Positions 33,128-42,630 of a stretch of DNA of 64,000 nucleotides are shown in pieces. Positions within the stretch are counted from its first letter, which is position 1. Each line of letters begins with the position of its first letter. Under the pieces are notes generated by a model. It made no database searches, had not been told where the DNA came from, and saw nothing but the letters and a program-made list of their open reading frames with translations. Source of the stretch: Bacteroidota bacterium (GTDB lineage: Bacteria; Bacteroidota; Bacteroidia; Sphingobacteriales; Sphingobacteriaceae); NCBI GenBank assembly GCA_026224775.1, contig JAMFRP010000041.1:32482-96481 (forward strand). The letters run 5' to 3'. The translations under genes were made by a program, and so were the position numbers.

Positions 33128-34804
33128 ATGAAAAAGATAATTTTAGGGATTTTAGGCTTAATGTCTATCGCCTTGACAATCTCGTCATGTCAAAAAATTA
33201 ATGTACCTGTTACAGCAGAAATAACGCCAGCAGTTTATCCGCTTACGCCTGCCCAGTTTACTTCGGCAGAAGGGCCTGCATATATTGCTATCCGTAATGA
33301 TTTTTCAGTATCATATTGGTTTTTGCAAAGCTTGTCGAGCGATGAGGCTGTTCTGCCAACATTTGGTACAAACTGGCTTGACGGCAATAAATATGTAGAA
33401 CTGCATCGTCATACATGGACACAAGATAATGCCTGGGTGAATTCAACATGGACTTATTTAACAGGGATTATTGGTACGTCGAATCAGATTATATCGATTT
33501 TTAGTACATCTGCTCCTGCGGGCGCTGCAAAAAATACATCGTTAGCAGAATTAAAAACCGTGAGAGCTTTGGCTTATTTTATGATGATGGATTCATATGG
33601 CAATGTTCCGCTTGACACTTTATATGGTTCTACTACCTTGAAAACAAATACGCCAAGGGCACAAGTGTTTACTTATGTAGAAAGCCAGCTTAAAGCGGCT
33701 CTTCCTTATCTCAAAAGTCCAAGTACTGCCACCTACGGGCTCGTTACCAAAGATCTTGCTTACTCTATTTTGGCTAAAATGTACTTAAATGCGGAAGTTT
33801 ACACCGGAACCGCCCGTTATGACGACTGTATAGCTGCCTGCGACCAGATCATCAGTTCGGGTTACTATGCTTTGGAACCGATGAGTACCTACCTGCAACA
33901 ATTTTACCCAACTAATGGGCCATCAGAGAAAGAGTTTATTTTTGCTATCCCCTTTGACGCGACAACCTCAAGTGGTACCATGTTCTATGCCCGTTATGAT
34001 TTAAACCGCAACGAGGGTATCCGGTATTTATATTCCGGCTCGACCCCAGGCGGATATACTGACCCGGTCATGAATTTAAGTACAGGCAATGGACTGATCA
34101 ATAGTCAGCCAAGCGGACCTCGCATGACAACTGCTGAGTACTATGCTAATTTTAACGATCCTAATGATGTGCGCAACAAACAATGGTTAACCGGAGCCCA
34201 GTACTGGCAGGATGGCACACCCATTATGGTGAAAACCACTAAGCTTGGATATAATCAGTTTTATACTGGATCAGACGGTGCTGCCTCCTATACATACCCT
34301 TTAGTACTCACTCCGCTTACTTCCAGTTCGGTTAGGGCAGGTACCAATTCATCATTTGATTTAGGTAATGACGAAATTGCCTGGAATATTGGGGTTCGCA
34401 ATATTAAATTTTATCCGGATTATACCAATACGATTAGCAGGAATCAAAATAATGACGTTCCATTGTTCCGTTATTCAGATATCATCCTGATGAAAGCTGA
34501 AGCTATTTTACGTGGTGGTAGCCCAACGCTTGGCGCTACAGCTTTATCGCTGGTAAACCAAATTAAATCGGTTCGTACCACCACCGCTGCTTTAACCAGC
34601 GTTTCACTGACGGATATTTATAGCGAACGCTGTAAAGAGTTTGCATGGGAGACATGGCACAGAAATGATATGATTCGGTTTGGGCAATATGAAAATACTT
34701 ATGGTTTAGGCAAAACTAATACAGATATCTATCGTCGTATATTCCCTATACCAACTGTTGCAATAATGACTAATTCAAAACTGGTACAAAATTCTGGTTA
34801 TTAA
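33128..34804 (+). CDS. SusD/RagB-family surface glycan-binding lipoprotein
   Basis: A 558-aa SusD-like protein with lipobox ISSC (Cys about 21) and an N-terminal TPR-like helical region that caps the SusC barrel. The family's C-terminal block is visible as EFAWETWHRNDMIRFG near residue 505, followed by IFPIPTVAI. It binds the glycan at the cell surface and closes over the partner transporter. It is co-transcribed with the upstream SusC; a strong terminator follows. Confidence 0.9.
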   Translation: MKKIILGILGLMSIALTISSCQKINVPVTAEITPAVYPLTPAQFTSAEGPAYIAIRNDFSVSYWFLQSLSSDEAVLPTFGTNWLDGNKYVELHRHTWTQDNAWVNSTWTYLTGIIGTSNQIISIFSTSAPAGAAKNTSLAELKTVRALAYFMMMDSYGNVPLDTLYGSTTLKTNTPRAQVFTYVESQLKAALPYLKSPSTATYGLVTKDLAYSILAKMYLNAEVYTGTARYDDCIAACDQIISSGYYALEPMSTYLQQFYPTNGPSEKEFIFAIPFDATTSSGTMFYARYDLNRNEGIRYLYSGSTPGGYTDPVMNLSTGNGLINSQPSGPRMTTAEYYANFNDPNDVRNKQWLTGAQYWQDGTPIMVKTTKLGYNQFYTGSDGAASYTYPLVLTPLTSSSVRAGTNSSFDLGNDEIAWNIGVRNIKFYPDYTNTISRNQNNDVPLFRYSDIILMKAEAILRGGSPTLGATALSLVNQIKSVRTTTAALTSVSLTDIYSERCKEFAWETWHRNDMIRFGQYENTYGLGKTNTDIYRRIFPIPTVAIMTNSKLVQNSGY

Positions 34805-34825
34805 TAAAATTGGTTAGTGTTGATT

Positions 34826-34855
34826 ATAGAATGTGGGCTACGGCCCATATTCTAT
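34826..34855 (+). terminator. Terminator with TACG tetraloop after susD
   Basis: The 13-bp arms ATAGAATGTGGGC (34826-34838) and GCCCATATTCTAT (34843-34855), with one G-U pair, close on a C(TACG)G loop of the very stable UNCG type. A T-rich tail (TTATTTTTT) follows. It lies 22 nt after the susD stop and may reduce expression of the downstream enzymes relative to SusCD. Confidence 0.8.
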
Positions 34856-34923
34856 TTATTTTTTGGTGATATTTAATAGCGTAATATCAATCCTATTACC
34901 AGGCTGTTTTATATCCTCTGTTT

Positions 34924-37143
34924 ATGAAAAAAAATAACTACTATCTTAAATTCAGTATTAGTGTTTTGCTTGCAATTGTTGCAGGTAATACTAAAGTATT
35001 GGCACAACTTAATATTCCAGCATCCTATGCTCTTATTAAAAGGGTAATTCCTCAACGATCATCAGCCTTTGTGGTTGAACCGCTTACAGCCGGCGATAAA
35101 GATGGTTTTGAAATTGAAAGCAAACACAATAAAATTATCTTAAGAGGTAATAATGGTGTCGCGGTAGCTTCGGCGCTATATAACTATCTTACCCAATACT
35201 GCCATTGTCAGGTAACCTGGGATGGTACTAACCTGAACTTACCTAAAGTATTGCCGGTTGTTCCGTATAAAATTCATAAAGCAACCCCGTATAATTACCG
35301 CTATTACCTTAATTATTGCACCTTTAACTACAGCATGAGCTGGTGGGGATGGGGCAGGTGGCAAAAGGAAATTGACTGGATGGCTTTGCACGGCATCAAC
35401 ATGCCGCTGGCACTTACCGGGCAGGAATATACCTGGTACGAAGTTTATAAAAGCATGGGTTTTTCTGATGCTGATTTGAAGGATTTTTTCTGCGGACCCG
35501 CTTATTTTTCATGGTTTTGGATGGGTAACCTGGATGGCTGGGGTGGCCCGCTGCCTTTAAGTTGGATGCAAAGTCATCGCGATTTACAGCAAAAAATATT
35601 ACGGAGCGAACGGGACTTGGGTATGAAACCAATTCTGCAATCTTTTACCGGACATGTACCGCCATCATTCCAGAAACATTTTCCGGCATCAAAACTTAAA
35701 AAAATTAACTGGAACAACGGCTTTGCCGATACTTATATATTAGATACCCAAGATTCGCTTTTCGCCGAAATAGGCCGCAGGTTTATTGAAATACAAACCA
35801 GGCTTTACGGAACAGATCATTTATATTCTGCCGATACCTTTAATGAAAACGAACCACCAACCAACGACACGAGCTACCTTTCGGCTTTAAGTGCACGGGT
35901 GTATCAGGCCATGAGCAATGCCGACCCAAAAGCAACCTGGGTAATGCAGGGATGGTTGTTTTACAATGACAGGAAATTTTGGAAGGCCCCTCAGATTAAG
36001 GCCTTGTTGGATGCTGTACCCAATGAGCACATGATAATTCTTGACCTTGCTGCCGAGATTGAACCGGTTTGGAAACGTACCGATGCTTTTTACGGCAAGC
36101 CCTGGATATGGAATATGCTGCACAACTTTGGAGGCAATATTGTGCTCTTTGGCCGCATGAGTGAAGTAGCCAATGGTCCGGCAACTGCGTTGAAAGATCC
36201 AAAGTCAAAGCAGATGGAGGGGATAGGCCTAACAATGGAAGCTATTGAACAAAATCCCGTACTTTATGAGCTCATGACCAGCAATACCTGGCAGGATGAA
36301 CCCATTAAACTTGATGAATGGTTAAAACAGTACCAACTAAACCGGTATGGCCATATTAATAAATACACACAACAAGCCTGGAAGGTACTACGCAATACCG
36401 TTTATAACGGCGGAAACATTATAAGAGATGGGTCGGAATCTATTATTACCGGTAGGCCAACGCTTGATTCCAATACCGTTTGGACCCATACAACCCTTAA
36501 TTATAAACCTCAGTATTTTTTGCCCGCATGGGATGCGATGATGAAAGCTATCCCAACTTGTAACAATAGTGATGGCTTCCGTTATGACCTGGTGGACGTA
36601 ACCCGGCAGGCGCTGGCCAACTACGCGCTGCCATTGCAAAGCAAATGGGTAAATGCTTATCGCCAAAAAAACAGGGCCGATTTTGAAAAATACAGCAGGC
36701 AATATCTGCAACTCATCAGCGATATGGATGCGCTGTTAGCAACCCGTAAGGATTTTTTATTGGGCCCATGGTTGGCTGATGCCCGTAAACAAGGTAACAC
36801 CGTAACCGAAAAGGATTTGTATGAAAGAAATGCCCGTGATCTGATTACACTTTGGGGTAATGCCAATAGTCCGTTGCATGAGTACTCGTGCAGGCAATGG
36901 AGTGGTTTGCTTAATGATTTCTATAAAGTTAGGTGGGAGAAGTTTTTCGCTTTGCTGGATGATGCGCTACGACAAGGGAAGGAAGCTGATATAACAGGCT
37001 TTGATAAATCAATCAGCCAATGGGAGTGGCAATGGGTAAACAACCATAAAAGTTACCCGTTGCAAGCCAGTGGCAACAGTGTAAGCCAGGCCAATGCTAT
37101 TTATAATAAATATCGTAAAGTGATAGGGGCGGTTTATAAATAA
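34924..37143 (+). CDS. GH89 alpha-N-acetylglucosaminidase (NAGLU-like), exported
   Basis: A 739-aa GH89 enzyme that removes terminal alpha-linked N-acetylglucosamine, as in heparan or mucin-type glycans. The signal peptide spans about residues 1-28 (VLA-Q). The acid/base Glu308 lies in ADTFNENEPP, matching human NAGLU ADTFNEMQPP (Glu316). The second catalytic Glu is about residue 439 in GIGLTMEAIEQN, equivalent to Glu446 of the human enzyme. The N-terminal small domain, barrel and helical C-terminus are all present. It is followed after 17 nt by an HGSNAT-like gene. Confidence 0.9.
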   Translation: MKKNNYYLKFSISVLLAIVAGNTKVLAQLNIPASYALIKRVIPQRSSAFVVEPLTAGDKDGFEIESKHNKIILRGNNGVAVASALYNYLTQYCHCQVTWDGTNLNLPKVLPVVPYKIHKATPYNYRYYLNYCTFNYSMSWWGWGRWQKEIDWMALHGINMPLALTGQEYTWYEVYKSMGFSDADLKDFFCGPAYFSWFWMGNLDGWGGPLPLSWMQSHRDLQQKILRSERDLGMKPILQSFTGHVPPSFQKHFPASKLKKINWNNGFADTYILDTQDSLFAEIGRRFIEIQTRLYGTDHLYSADTFNENEPPTNDTSYLSALSARVYQAMSNADPKATWVMQGWLFYNDRKFWKAPQIKALLDAVPNEHMIILDLAAEIEPVWKRTDAFYGKPWIWNMLHNFGGNIVLFGRMSEVANGPATALKDPKSKQMEGIGLTMEAIEQNPVLYELMTSNTWQDEPIKLDEWLKQYQLNRYGHINKYTQQAWKVLRNTVYNGGNIIRDGSESIITGRPTLDSNTVWTHTTLNYKPQYFLPAWDAMMKAIPTCNNSDGFRYDLVDVTRQALANYALPLQSKWVNAYRQKNRADFEKYSRQYLQLISDMDALLATRKDFLLGPWLADARKQGNTVTEKDLYERNARDLITLWGNANSPLHEYSCRQWSGLLNDFYKVRWEKFFALLDDALRQGKEADITGFDKSISQWEWQWVNNHKSYPLQASGNSVSQANAIYNKYRKVIGAVYK

Positions 37144-37160
37144 TGAAATATTAAAAAAAA

Positions 37161-38318
37161 ATGACAACACCATCACCCATAGAACCAATTAAACGGCTGG
37201 TCTCTCTCGACGCCCTTCGTGGGTTTGATATGTTCTGGATCATGAGTGGTGAGCAGATCATCCATACGCTGGCAAAGGTTACGCAATGGCCGGTGCTTTT
37301 ATGGTTCTCGGGTCAGCTGCACCACACGGTATGGAATGGCATCACTTTTTATGATATGATCTTTCCATTATTCCTGTTCATTGCCGGTGTATCTATGCCA
37401 TACTCCATGGGTAATAAAATTGCAAAAGCGGGTGTCCAGTCAGCCAATCAACTATCGGGAAAAACTAAGCGGGGTATTTATCTTTCCATGTTACGACGCA
37501 CATTGATACTTATACTACTGGGTATGGTGGTAAATGGCGCGCTTAAATTTAACGGGTATGAAAACACGCGTTTCGCAAGCGTATTGGGCCGTATAGGCCT
37601 AGCCTGGTTTTTTGCCGGCCTCATCTACCTTAATTTCAATCTGCGCGGACAAATAATATGGTTTGCAGGGATTTTGATCGGATATTGGGCGGCCATGTTA
37701 TTTATCCCCGTGCCCGGATATGGGGCTGGTGTATTAACCATGCAGGGCTCGCTCGAATCATATGTAGACAGGTTATTGCTTCCCGGCAGACTGCATGATA
37801 AAATACACGACCCTGAAGGCATACTGTCCACTATACCCGCTATCGGCACCGCATTGCTGGGGGTATTTACCGGCAGCTTTTTAAAATGGCAATCGCCCCG
37901 TTGGCCTATGTATAAAAAGGGGCTGATGCTGTTTGGTGCGGGTTTAGTATTAATAGCCTTAGGCTTGTTGTGGAATGTGGAGTTCCCTGTTAATAAACGC
38001 TTGTGGTCAAGCTCCTTCGTGTTATATGTGGGCGGCTGGAGCCTGATCTTGTTATCAATATTTTACCTGATCATTGATGTCGCCGGTGTTAAAAAATGGG
38101 CCATCCCTTTTGTGTGGATAGGTACTAATTCTATATTGATATATCTGTGTTCAGAAGGTCTGGTTGATTTCGGGCATACCGCCGACTATCTGTTAGGTGG
38201 GCTTGTTCACTTAACCCCACTGGCATGGCAAGCAGTGTGGACGGCTGTAAGTGTTACCCTAATACAACTCCTGTTTTTATATCTGTTGTATCGCAATAAG
38301 TTGTTTTTAAAAGTTTAA
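37161..38318 (+). CDS. HGSNAT-like transmembrane acyltransferase (DUF5009)
   Basis: A 385-aa polytopic membrane protein of the heparan-alpha-glucosaminide N-acetyltransferase-like family (DUF5009/YeiB-related). It has the N-terminal hallmark RLVSLDALRGFDMFWI at 12-27 and about ten hydrophobic segments. In lysosomes the human homologue acetylates terminal glucosamine so that NAGLU can cut it. Here it lies directly behind a NAGLU-type GH89, so an analogous acetyl transfer across the inner membrane is an attractive but unproven reading. Confidence 0.8.
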   Translation: MTTPSPIEPIKRLVSLDALRGFDMFWIMSGEQIIHTLAKVTQWPVLLWFSGQLHHTVWNGITFYDMIFPLFLFIAGVSMPYSMGNKIAKAGVQSANQLSGKTKRGIYLSMLRRTLILILLGMVVNGALKFNGYENTRFASVLGRIGLAWFFAGLIYLNFNLRGQIIWFAGILIGYWAAMLFIPVPGYGAGVLTMQGSLESYVDRLLLPGRLHDKIHDPEGILSTIPAIGTALLGVFTGSFLKWQSPRWPMYKKGLMLFGAGLVLIALGLLWNVEFPVNKRLWSSSFVLYVGGWSLILLSIFYLIIDVAGVKKWAIPFVWIGTNSILIYLCSEGLVDFGHTADYLLGGLVHLTPLAWQAVWTAVSVTLIQLLFLYLLYRNKLFLKV

Positions 38319-38339
38319 CCAATTATATCATCTATTTAC

Positions 38340-39884
38340 ATGAAATATTCTTTCAAAATAGTATTTACCGTTTTGTTATCCGGTTTTATCAGTATAACGG
38401 TATCAGCACAAATAAAAATCTATAATATCAAGCATTATGGAGCTATTGCTGACGGTAAAACTAATAACACAACAGCTATCCAAAAAGCTATCGATAAAGC
38501 ATCAGCCAATGGTGGTGGGCGGGTTTTAGTTCCTGCCGGGAAGTTTGTTACCGGGGTGCTCAATCTTCAATCAAATGTTGAACTGCATCTTGATAGAAAC
38601 GCATTTCTGTTGGGAAGCACGCTACGTACCGATTACGGTGCAGGCAAAGCTTCGGCACTAATTGTATCTAACCATCAGCACCATATTGCCATAACCGGGT
38701 ACGGTACTATTGATGGACAGGGGCATGAGCTGTTAAAAGATATTTATCGCCGCTTAAATGCCGGTACTTTACAGGATACTGAATGGCGTAAGCCTAATCC
38801 CTGGCACCAGATGCGGCCAACGGAAGACAATCGCCCTAAACTTATTGAGTTTAAAAACTGTGACGACATACATATTAAAAACGTAACCATTAAAAATGGT
38901 TTATGCTGGACACAGAACTATAAAAGCTGCTCAAACCTGGTAATTGACAGCATAAAGGTGGAAAATGTTACCTATTGGAATAACGACGGGATTGATATTG
39001 TTGACTGTAAAAATGTAAAGTTGACCAATAGCTTTTTTAACGCGGCCGATGACGGTATCTGTCTTAAATCAGAAGACCCTAACGGTGCCTGCGAAAATGT
39101 TTACGTGGCAAATTGCAGGGTACGCTCAAGCGCGAGCGCGGTAAAGTTGGGTACGGGCTCATTAGGTGGATTTAAAAAGATCACCATCAGGCATATTACT
39201 GTTTATGATACCTACCGTTCTGCGATAGCTATTGAAGCGGTTGACGGTGGAGTGCTTGAGGATGTTGATATACGTAACATCGTAGCTAAAAATACCGGTA
39301 ATGCCATTGTAATAAGGCTCGGTCATCGTAACAAAAAAGGGGCTGCCGGTGTATTGCGCAGGGTATATATTGGTAATGTAAAAGTTGATGTTCCTGCTAG
39401 TAAACCCGATGCAGGTTATGCTATGGAAGGGCCTATAGTTTCGATGCCGCATAATGTTTTCCCATCATCTGTTACAGGGATACCCGGTAGCCGCGTAGAG
39501 GATGTTACGCTTGAAAATATCACCATCAATTATGCCGGAGGGGCAAAAAAAGAGGTGGCTGATTTCGGCATAGATAGCCTTGAAAAAGTACCCGAAAGAA
39601 TACCTAATTACCCGGAATTTTCGATGTTTGGCGAATTACCCGCATGGGGTTTTTACATCAGACATGCCGATGGTATCAAAATTAAAAACATGGTGTTAAC
39701 CTGCAAAGGAACTGATTATCGCCCCGCTTTTATTGCAGATGATGTAAAAGGGCTCAGCTTAAATGTATTAAACATCCCACAGATAAAAACTAAACCGGTG
39801 GTATTACTCAATAAAGTAAGCGGTCTGGTTTTAAACGATATTAGAATACCGGGCAGCGCTAAACAAAATATACAGGTGCAATAG
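38340..39884 (+). CDS. GH28-family pectin-type glycoside hydrolase, variant active site
   Basis: A 514-aa right-handed beta-helix protein with signal peptide (VSA-Q, residue 23) and the start of a pectate-lyase-superfamily helix (YGAIADGKTNNTTAIQKAID at 33-52). Two of the three catalytic Asp positions are recognisable: NNDGIDI at 214-220 and ADDGICLKS at 236-244. The GHG motif of polygalacturonases is replaced by SSASAVKLG (263-271), with no histidine. It may therefore be a GH28 subfamily with another specificity, such as xylogalacturonan or rhamnogalacturonan side groups. It is the last of the susCD-linked enzymes before the operator at 39906. Confidence 0.85.
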   Translation: MKYSFKIVFTVLLSGFISITVSAQIKIYNIKHYGAIADGKTNNTTAIQKAIDKASANGGGRVLVPAGKFVTGVLNLQSNVELHLDRNAFLLGSTLRTDYGAGKASALIVSNHQHHIAITGYGTIDGQGHELLKDIYRRLNAGTLQDTEWRKPNPWHQMRPTEDNRPKLIEFKNCDDIHIKNVTIKNGLCWTQNYKSCSNLVIDSIKVENVTYWNNDGIDIVDCKNVKLTNSFFNAADDGICLKSEDPNGACENVYVANCRVRSSASAVKLGTGSLGGFKKITIRHITVYDTYRSAIAIEAVDGGVLEDVDIRNIVAKNTGNAIVIRLGHRNKKGAAGVLRRVYIGNVKVDVPASKPDAGYAMEGPIVSMPHNVFPSSVTGIPGSRVEDVTLENITINYAGGAKKEVADFGIDSLEKVPERIPNYPEFSMFGELPAWGFYIRHADGIKIKNMVLTCKGTDYRPAFIADDVKGLSLNVLNIPQIKTKPVVLLNKVSGLVLNDIRIPGSAKQNIQVQ

Positions 39885-39905
39885 CCTGTGAATTAACCAT
39901 TGTTA

Positions 39906-39919
39906 CGTAATCGTTTACG
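39906..39919. promoter_or_regulatory. Second LacI-type operator, one mismatch
   Basis: CGTAATCGTTTACG differs from the perfect palindrome at 29782-29795 by one base. The following bases extend the match so that CGTTTACGTAAATAAA is identical at both places. It lies 82 nt upstream of the sodium symporter start, in a 116-nt intergenic region. It suggests that the symporter and inositol oxygenase belong to the same LacI regulon. Confidence 0.6.
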
Positions 39920-40000
39920 TAAATAAAAGGCCGCGATAAATAATATATCGCTGTAAATTTTATCAACTTTAAATTATCCAATTAAAAAACCTTACTGTAA

Positions 40001-41629
40001 ATGAACCATCTTTCGGGCTATGACTATACTGTTTTCTTCATTTACTTTATTGTAGTTACCAGTTATGGATATTGGGTGTATCGCAATAAAAGATCGATAC
40101 ATAGCAAAACAAAAGATTACTTTTTGGCCGAAGGTTCGCTCACCTGGTGGGCTATCGGGGCATCCATTATCGCGTCCAATATTTCAGCCGAACATTTTAT
40201 TGGCATGTCAGGTTCTGGCTTTGCAATGGGTTTGGCCATAGCCAGCTATGAATGGATGGCCGCGGCTACGCTTATTATTGTGGCCATATTCTTTCTGCCC
40301 ATCTACATTAAAAATCATATTTATACTATGCCACAGTTTCTTGCAAACAGGTATAATGATACGGTAAGTACTGTTCTGGCTGTTTTTTGGCTCTTGGTAT
40401 ATGTGTTTGTAAACCTTACTTCCATTTATTTTTTGGGCGCGGCCGCTATAGAAACCATTACCGGTATATCATTCAGCACGTGTATTGTGGCTTTGGGTAT
40501 ATTTTCCATCGTTATTACGCTTGGCGGAATGAAGGTGATTGGTTATACCGATGTGATACAGGTTTTTGTTTTAATTTTGGGTGGGTTAGTCACCTGTTAT
40601 CTTTCATTGCATTTAATAGCAGATAAGCTTGGCGTAAAAACGGTGTTTGAAGCCCTGCCATTATTAAAAAAGAACGCCGGTGATCATTTCCACATGATCT
40701 TTCCTCCCGGTCATAAATATTATAATGATTTGCCGGGTATAGCTGTTTTGGCCGGTGGCATGTGGATTAATAACCTTAACTATTGGGGCTGTAACCAGTA
40801 TATTATACAACGCGCGTTGGGGGCCGATTTAAAAACCGGCCGTAACGGATTAATGTTTGCCGCCTTTTTAAAATTATTGGTGCCCGTTATTGTGGTAATA
40901 CCGGGAATTGCTGTTTATGTGTTATACAATCATGGGTTCTATCACCATGAAATGACGGATGCAGCAGGCACCCTAAAACCCGACCACGCTTACCCGGTTT
41001 TGATGAACCTGCTGCCAACCGGACTGAAAGGATTGGCATTCGCGGCGCTTACTGCTGCCATAGTTGCTTCATTAGCGGGTAAGTGCAATAGTATTGCCAC
41101 CATTTTTACGCTTGATATTTATAAAAAATTTTTAAACAAAGGAGCATCAGAGCAGCGCATGGTAAATGTGGGCAGGTGGGTTGTTATTGCAGCATCGCTT
41201 ATTGCTATAGTTATAGCTCCCGCCTTACGCAGTTTTGACCAGGTTTATCAGTTTATACAGGAGTATGTAGGTTTTATATCGCCGGGAATACTGGCCATAT
41301 TTTTACTCGGATTTTTCTGGAAACGAACAACTTCGCGGGCAGCGCTTGCCGGGGCTGTAATAACCATTCCACTTTCCATGTTGTTTAAGTTTTTACCACA
41401 GCTTACTAGTGGGTACATCGCCGCTATCCCGTTTTTAAACCGCATGACCTGGGTTTTCTTCATCGTCAGCGCTTTGATGGTGGTTATTACAATAGCTGAT
41501 AGTAGCAGCAAACAAAGTAAACAAATGCTGCAAATTGATAGTAAAATGTTTAAGGTAACACCAGCTTTTACTATCTCAGCAGTGATTATCTGCGGCATAC
41601 TGGCGGCATTGTATACGGTCTTTTGGTAA
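40001..41629 (+). CDS. Sodium:solute symporter, SGLT-like
   Basis: A 542-aa sodium:solute symporter with about 14 hydrophobic segments. SGLT-type features include TKDYFLAEGSLTWWAIGAS near residue 38, ISAEHFIG near 62 and WINNLNYWGCNQYIIQRALGA near 253. It would carry a sugar or cyclitol across the inner membrane. The next gene encodes inositol oxygenase 48 nt downstream, so myo-inositol is the most economical guess. It starts 82 nt after a LacI-type operator. Confidence 0.87.
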   Translation: MNHLSGYDYTVFFIYFIVVTSYGYWVYRNKRSIHSKTKDYFLAEGSLTWWAIGASIIASNISAEHFIGMSGSGFAMGLAIASYEWMAAATLIIVAIFFLPIYIKNHIYTMPQFLANRYNDTVSTVLAVFWLLVYVFVNLTSIYFLGAAAIETITGISFSTCIVALGIFSIVITLGGMKVIGYTDVIQVFVLILGGLVTCYLSLHLIADKLGVKTVFEALPLLKKNAGDHFHMIFPPGHKYYNDLPGIAVLAGGMWINNLNYWGCNQYIIQRALGADLKTGRNGLMFAAFLKLLVPVIVVIPGIAVYVLYNHGFYHHEMTDAAGTLKPDHAYPVLMNLLPTGLKGLAFAALTAAIVASLAGKCNSIATIFTLDIYKKFLNKGASEQRMVNVGRWVVIAASLIAIVIAPALRSFDQVYQFIQEYVGFISPGILAIFLLGFFWKRTTSRAALAGAVITIPLSMLFKFLPQLTSGYIAAIPFLNRMTWVFFIVSALMVVITIADSSSKQSKQMLQIDSKMFKVTPAFTISAVIICGILAALYTVFW

Positions 41630-41677
41630 AATAATAACGATTAATAAAAATAGTATTCATTAAATAATAAAAAAGTT

Positions 41678-42550
41678 ATGGCAAAACTAACTAAAGAGGA
41701 AATGTCGCCTTTACATAACCTTGACGATTGGGACGAAGATGTACTCAAAAGATACCCTGAGGCCGGACAACCAGCCAAAGAAAAAGACGGATTCAGAAAC
41801 TATGACAGCCCGGAGATAGACGGAGTGCGTGAGTTTTATAGGCTTAATCACAAATATCAAACTTATGATAATGTTTTAGCCAAAAAGGCTAACTTTTTGA
41901 AGTTTGACAAGAAGGAAATGCCCTGGTGGTCGGCAATGGAGTATCTTAATACATTGATAGATGATTCGGATCCTGACCTGCAGCTTGACCAGTTACAACA
42001 TTTGCTACAAACCGCCGAAGCCATACGCGCCGACGGGCACCCGGACTGGTTTGTGCTTACCGGTTTTATACATGACCTTGGTAAAGTGCTTTGCTTGTTT
42101 GGCGAGCCGCAATGGAATGTTGTGGGTGATTCATATCCGGTAGGATGTAAATTTTCGGACAAGATAGTTTATCCTGAATTCTTCGCGGATAACCCTGATG
42201 CGCATGACGAACGCTACAATACCAAATATGGTGTTTACTCACATCACTGTGGAATGGACAATGTGCATATATCATGGGGGCATGATGAATATCTATATCA
42301 TTTAACAAAAGATTACCTGCCCGAACCTGCCCTGTACATGATCCGCTATCACTCGTTTTATTCGCAGCACCGTGAGCATGCTTATGATCATTTGCTTAGC
42401 GCGCATGACCATGAAATGTTTAAATGGGTAGATAAATTTAATCCGTATGACCTGTATTCAAAAAGCCCGGTACAACCGGTGGTTTCTGAGTTAAAGCCTT
42501 ATTATGAGGATCTGATTGCTAAATACCTCCCGGCAACTGTTAAATTATAA
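41678..42550 (+). CDS. Myo-inositol oxygenase (MIOX)
   Basis: A 290-aa cytosolic di-iron oxygenase that converts myo-inositol to D-glucuronate. The iron ligands of human MIOX can all be placed: His108 (HLLQTAEAI), His132-Asp133 (GFIHDLGK), His202 (SWGHDE), His225 (RYHSFY) and Asp258 (NPYDLY). The length is near that of the eukaryotic enzyme (285 aa). Bacterial homologues are known but less common than the IolG pathway. With the symporter upstream it forms a two-gene inositol-to-glucuronate unit closed by a terminator-like hairpin. Confidence 0.92.
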   Translation: MAKLTKEEMSPLHNLDDWDEDVLKRYPEAGQPAKEKDGFRNYDSPEIDGVREFYRLNHKYQTYDNVLAKKANFLKFDKKEMPWWSAMEYLNTLIDDSDPDLQLDQLQHLLQTAEAIRADGHPDWFVLTGFIHDLGKVLCLFGEPQWNVVGDSYPVGCKFSDKIVYPEFFADNPDAHDERYNTKYGVYSHHCGMDNVHISWGHDEYLYHLTKDYLPEPALYMIRYHSFYSQHREHAYDHLLSAHDHEMFKWVDKFNPYDLYSKSPVQPVVSELKPYYEDLIAKYLPATVKL

Positions 42551-42553
42551 ATG

Positions 42554-42591
42554 TTATTCAACGCCGTTTTTTAATAAACGGCGTTGAATAA
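42554..42591. terminator. Strong 16-bp hairpin after MIOX
   Basis: The perfect arms TTATTCAACGCCGTTT (42554-42569) and AAACGGCGTTGAATAA (42576-42591) enclose a 6-nt loop, starting 4 nt after the MIOX stop. The downstream tail is A-rich rather than T-rich on the plus strand, so it may act more as an RNA 3-prime stabiliser than a classic terminator. Confidence 0.6.
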
Positions 42592-42630
42592 AAAATACAT
42601 TAAAATCAATCTTAACCACGATTAATAAGA

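Noticed and set aside
36388..36711. Minus-strand open frame of 107 codons in GH89
   Set aside because: It is antisense to conserved GH89 sequence, with no start context or domain.
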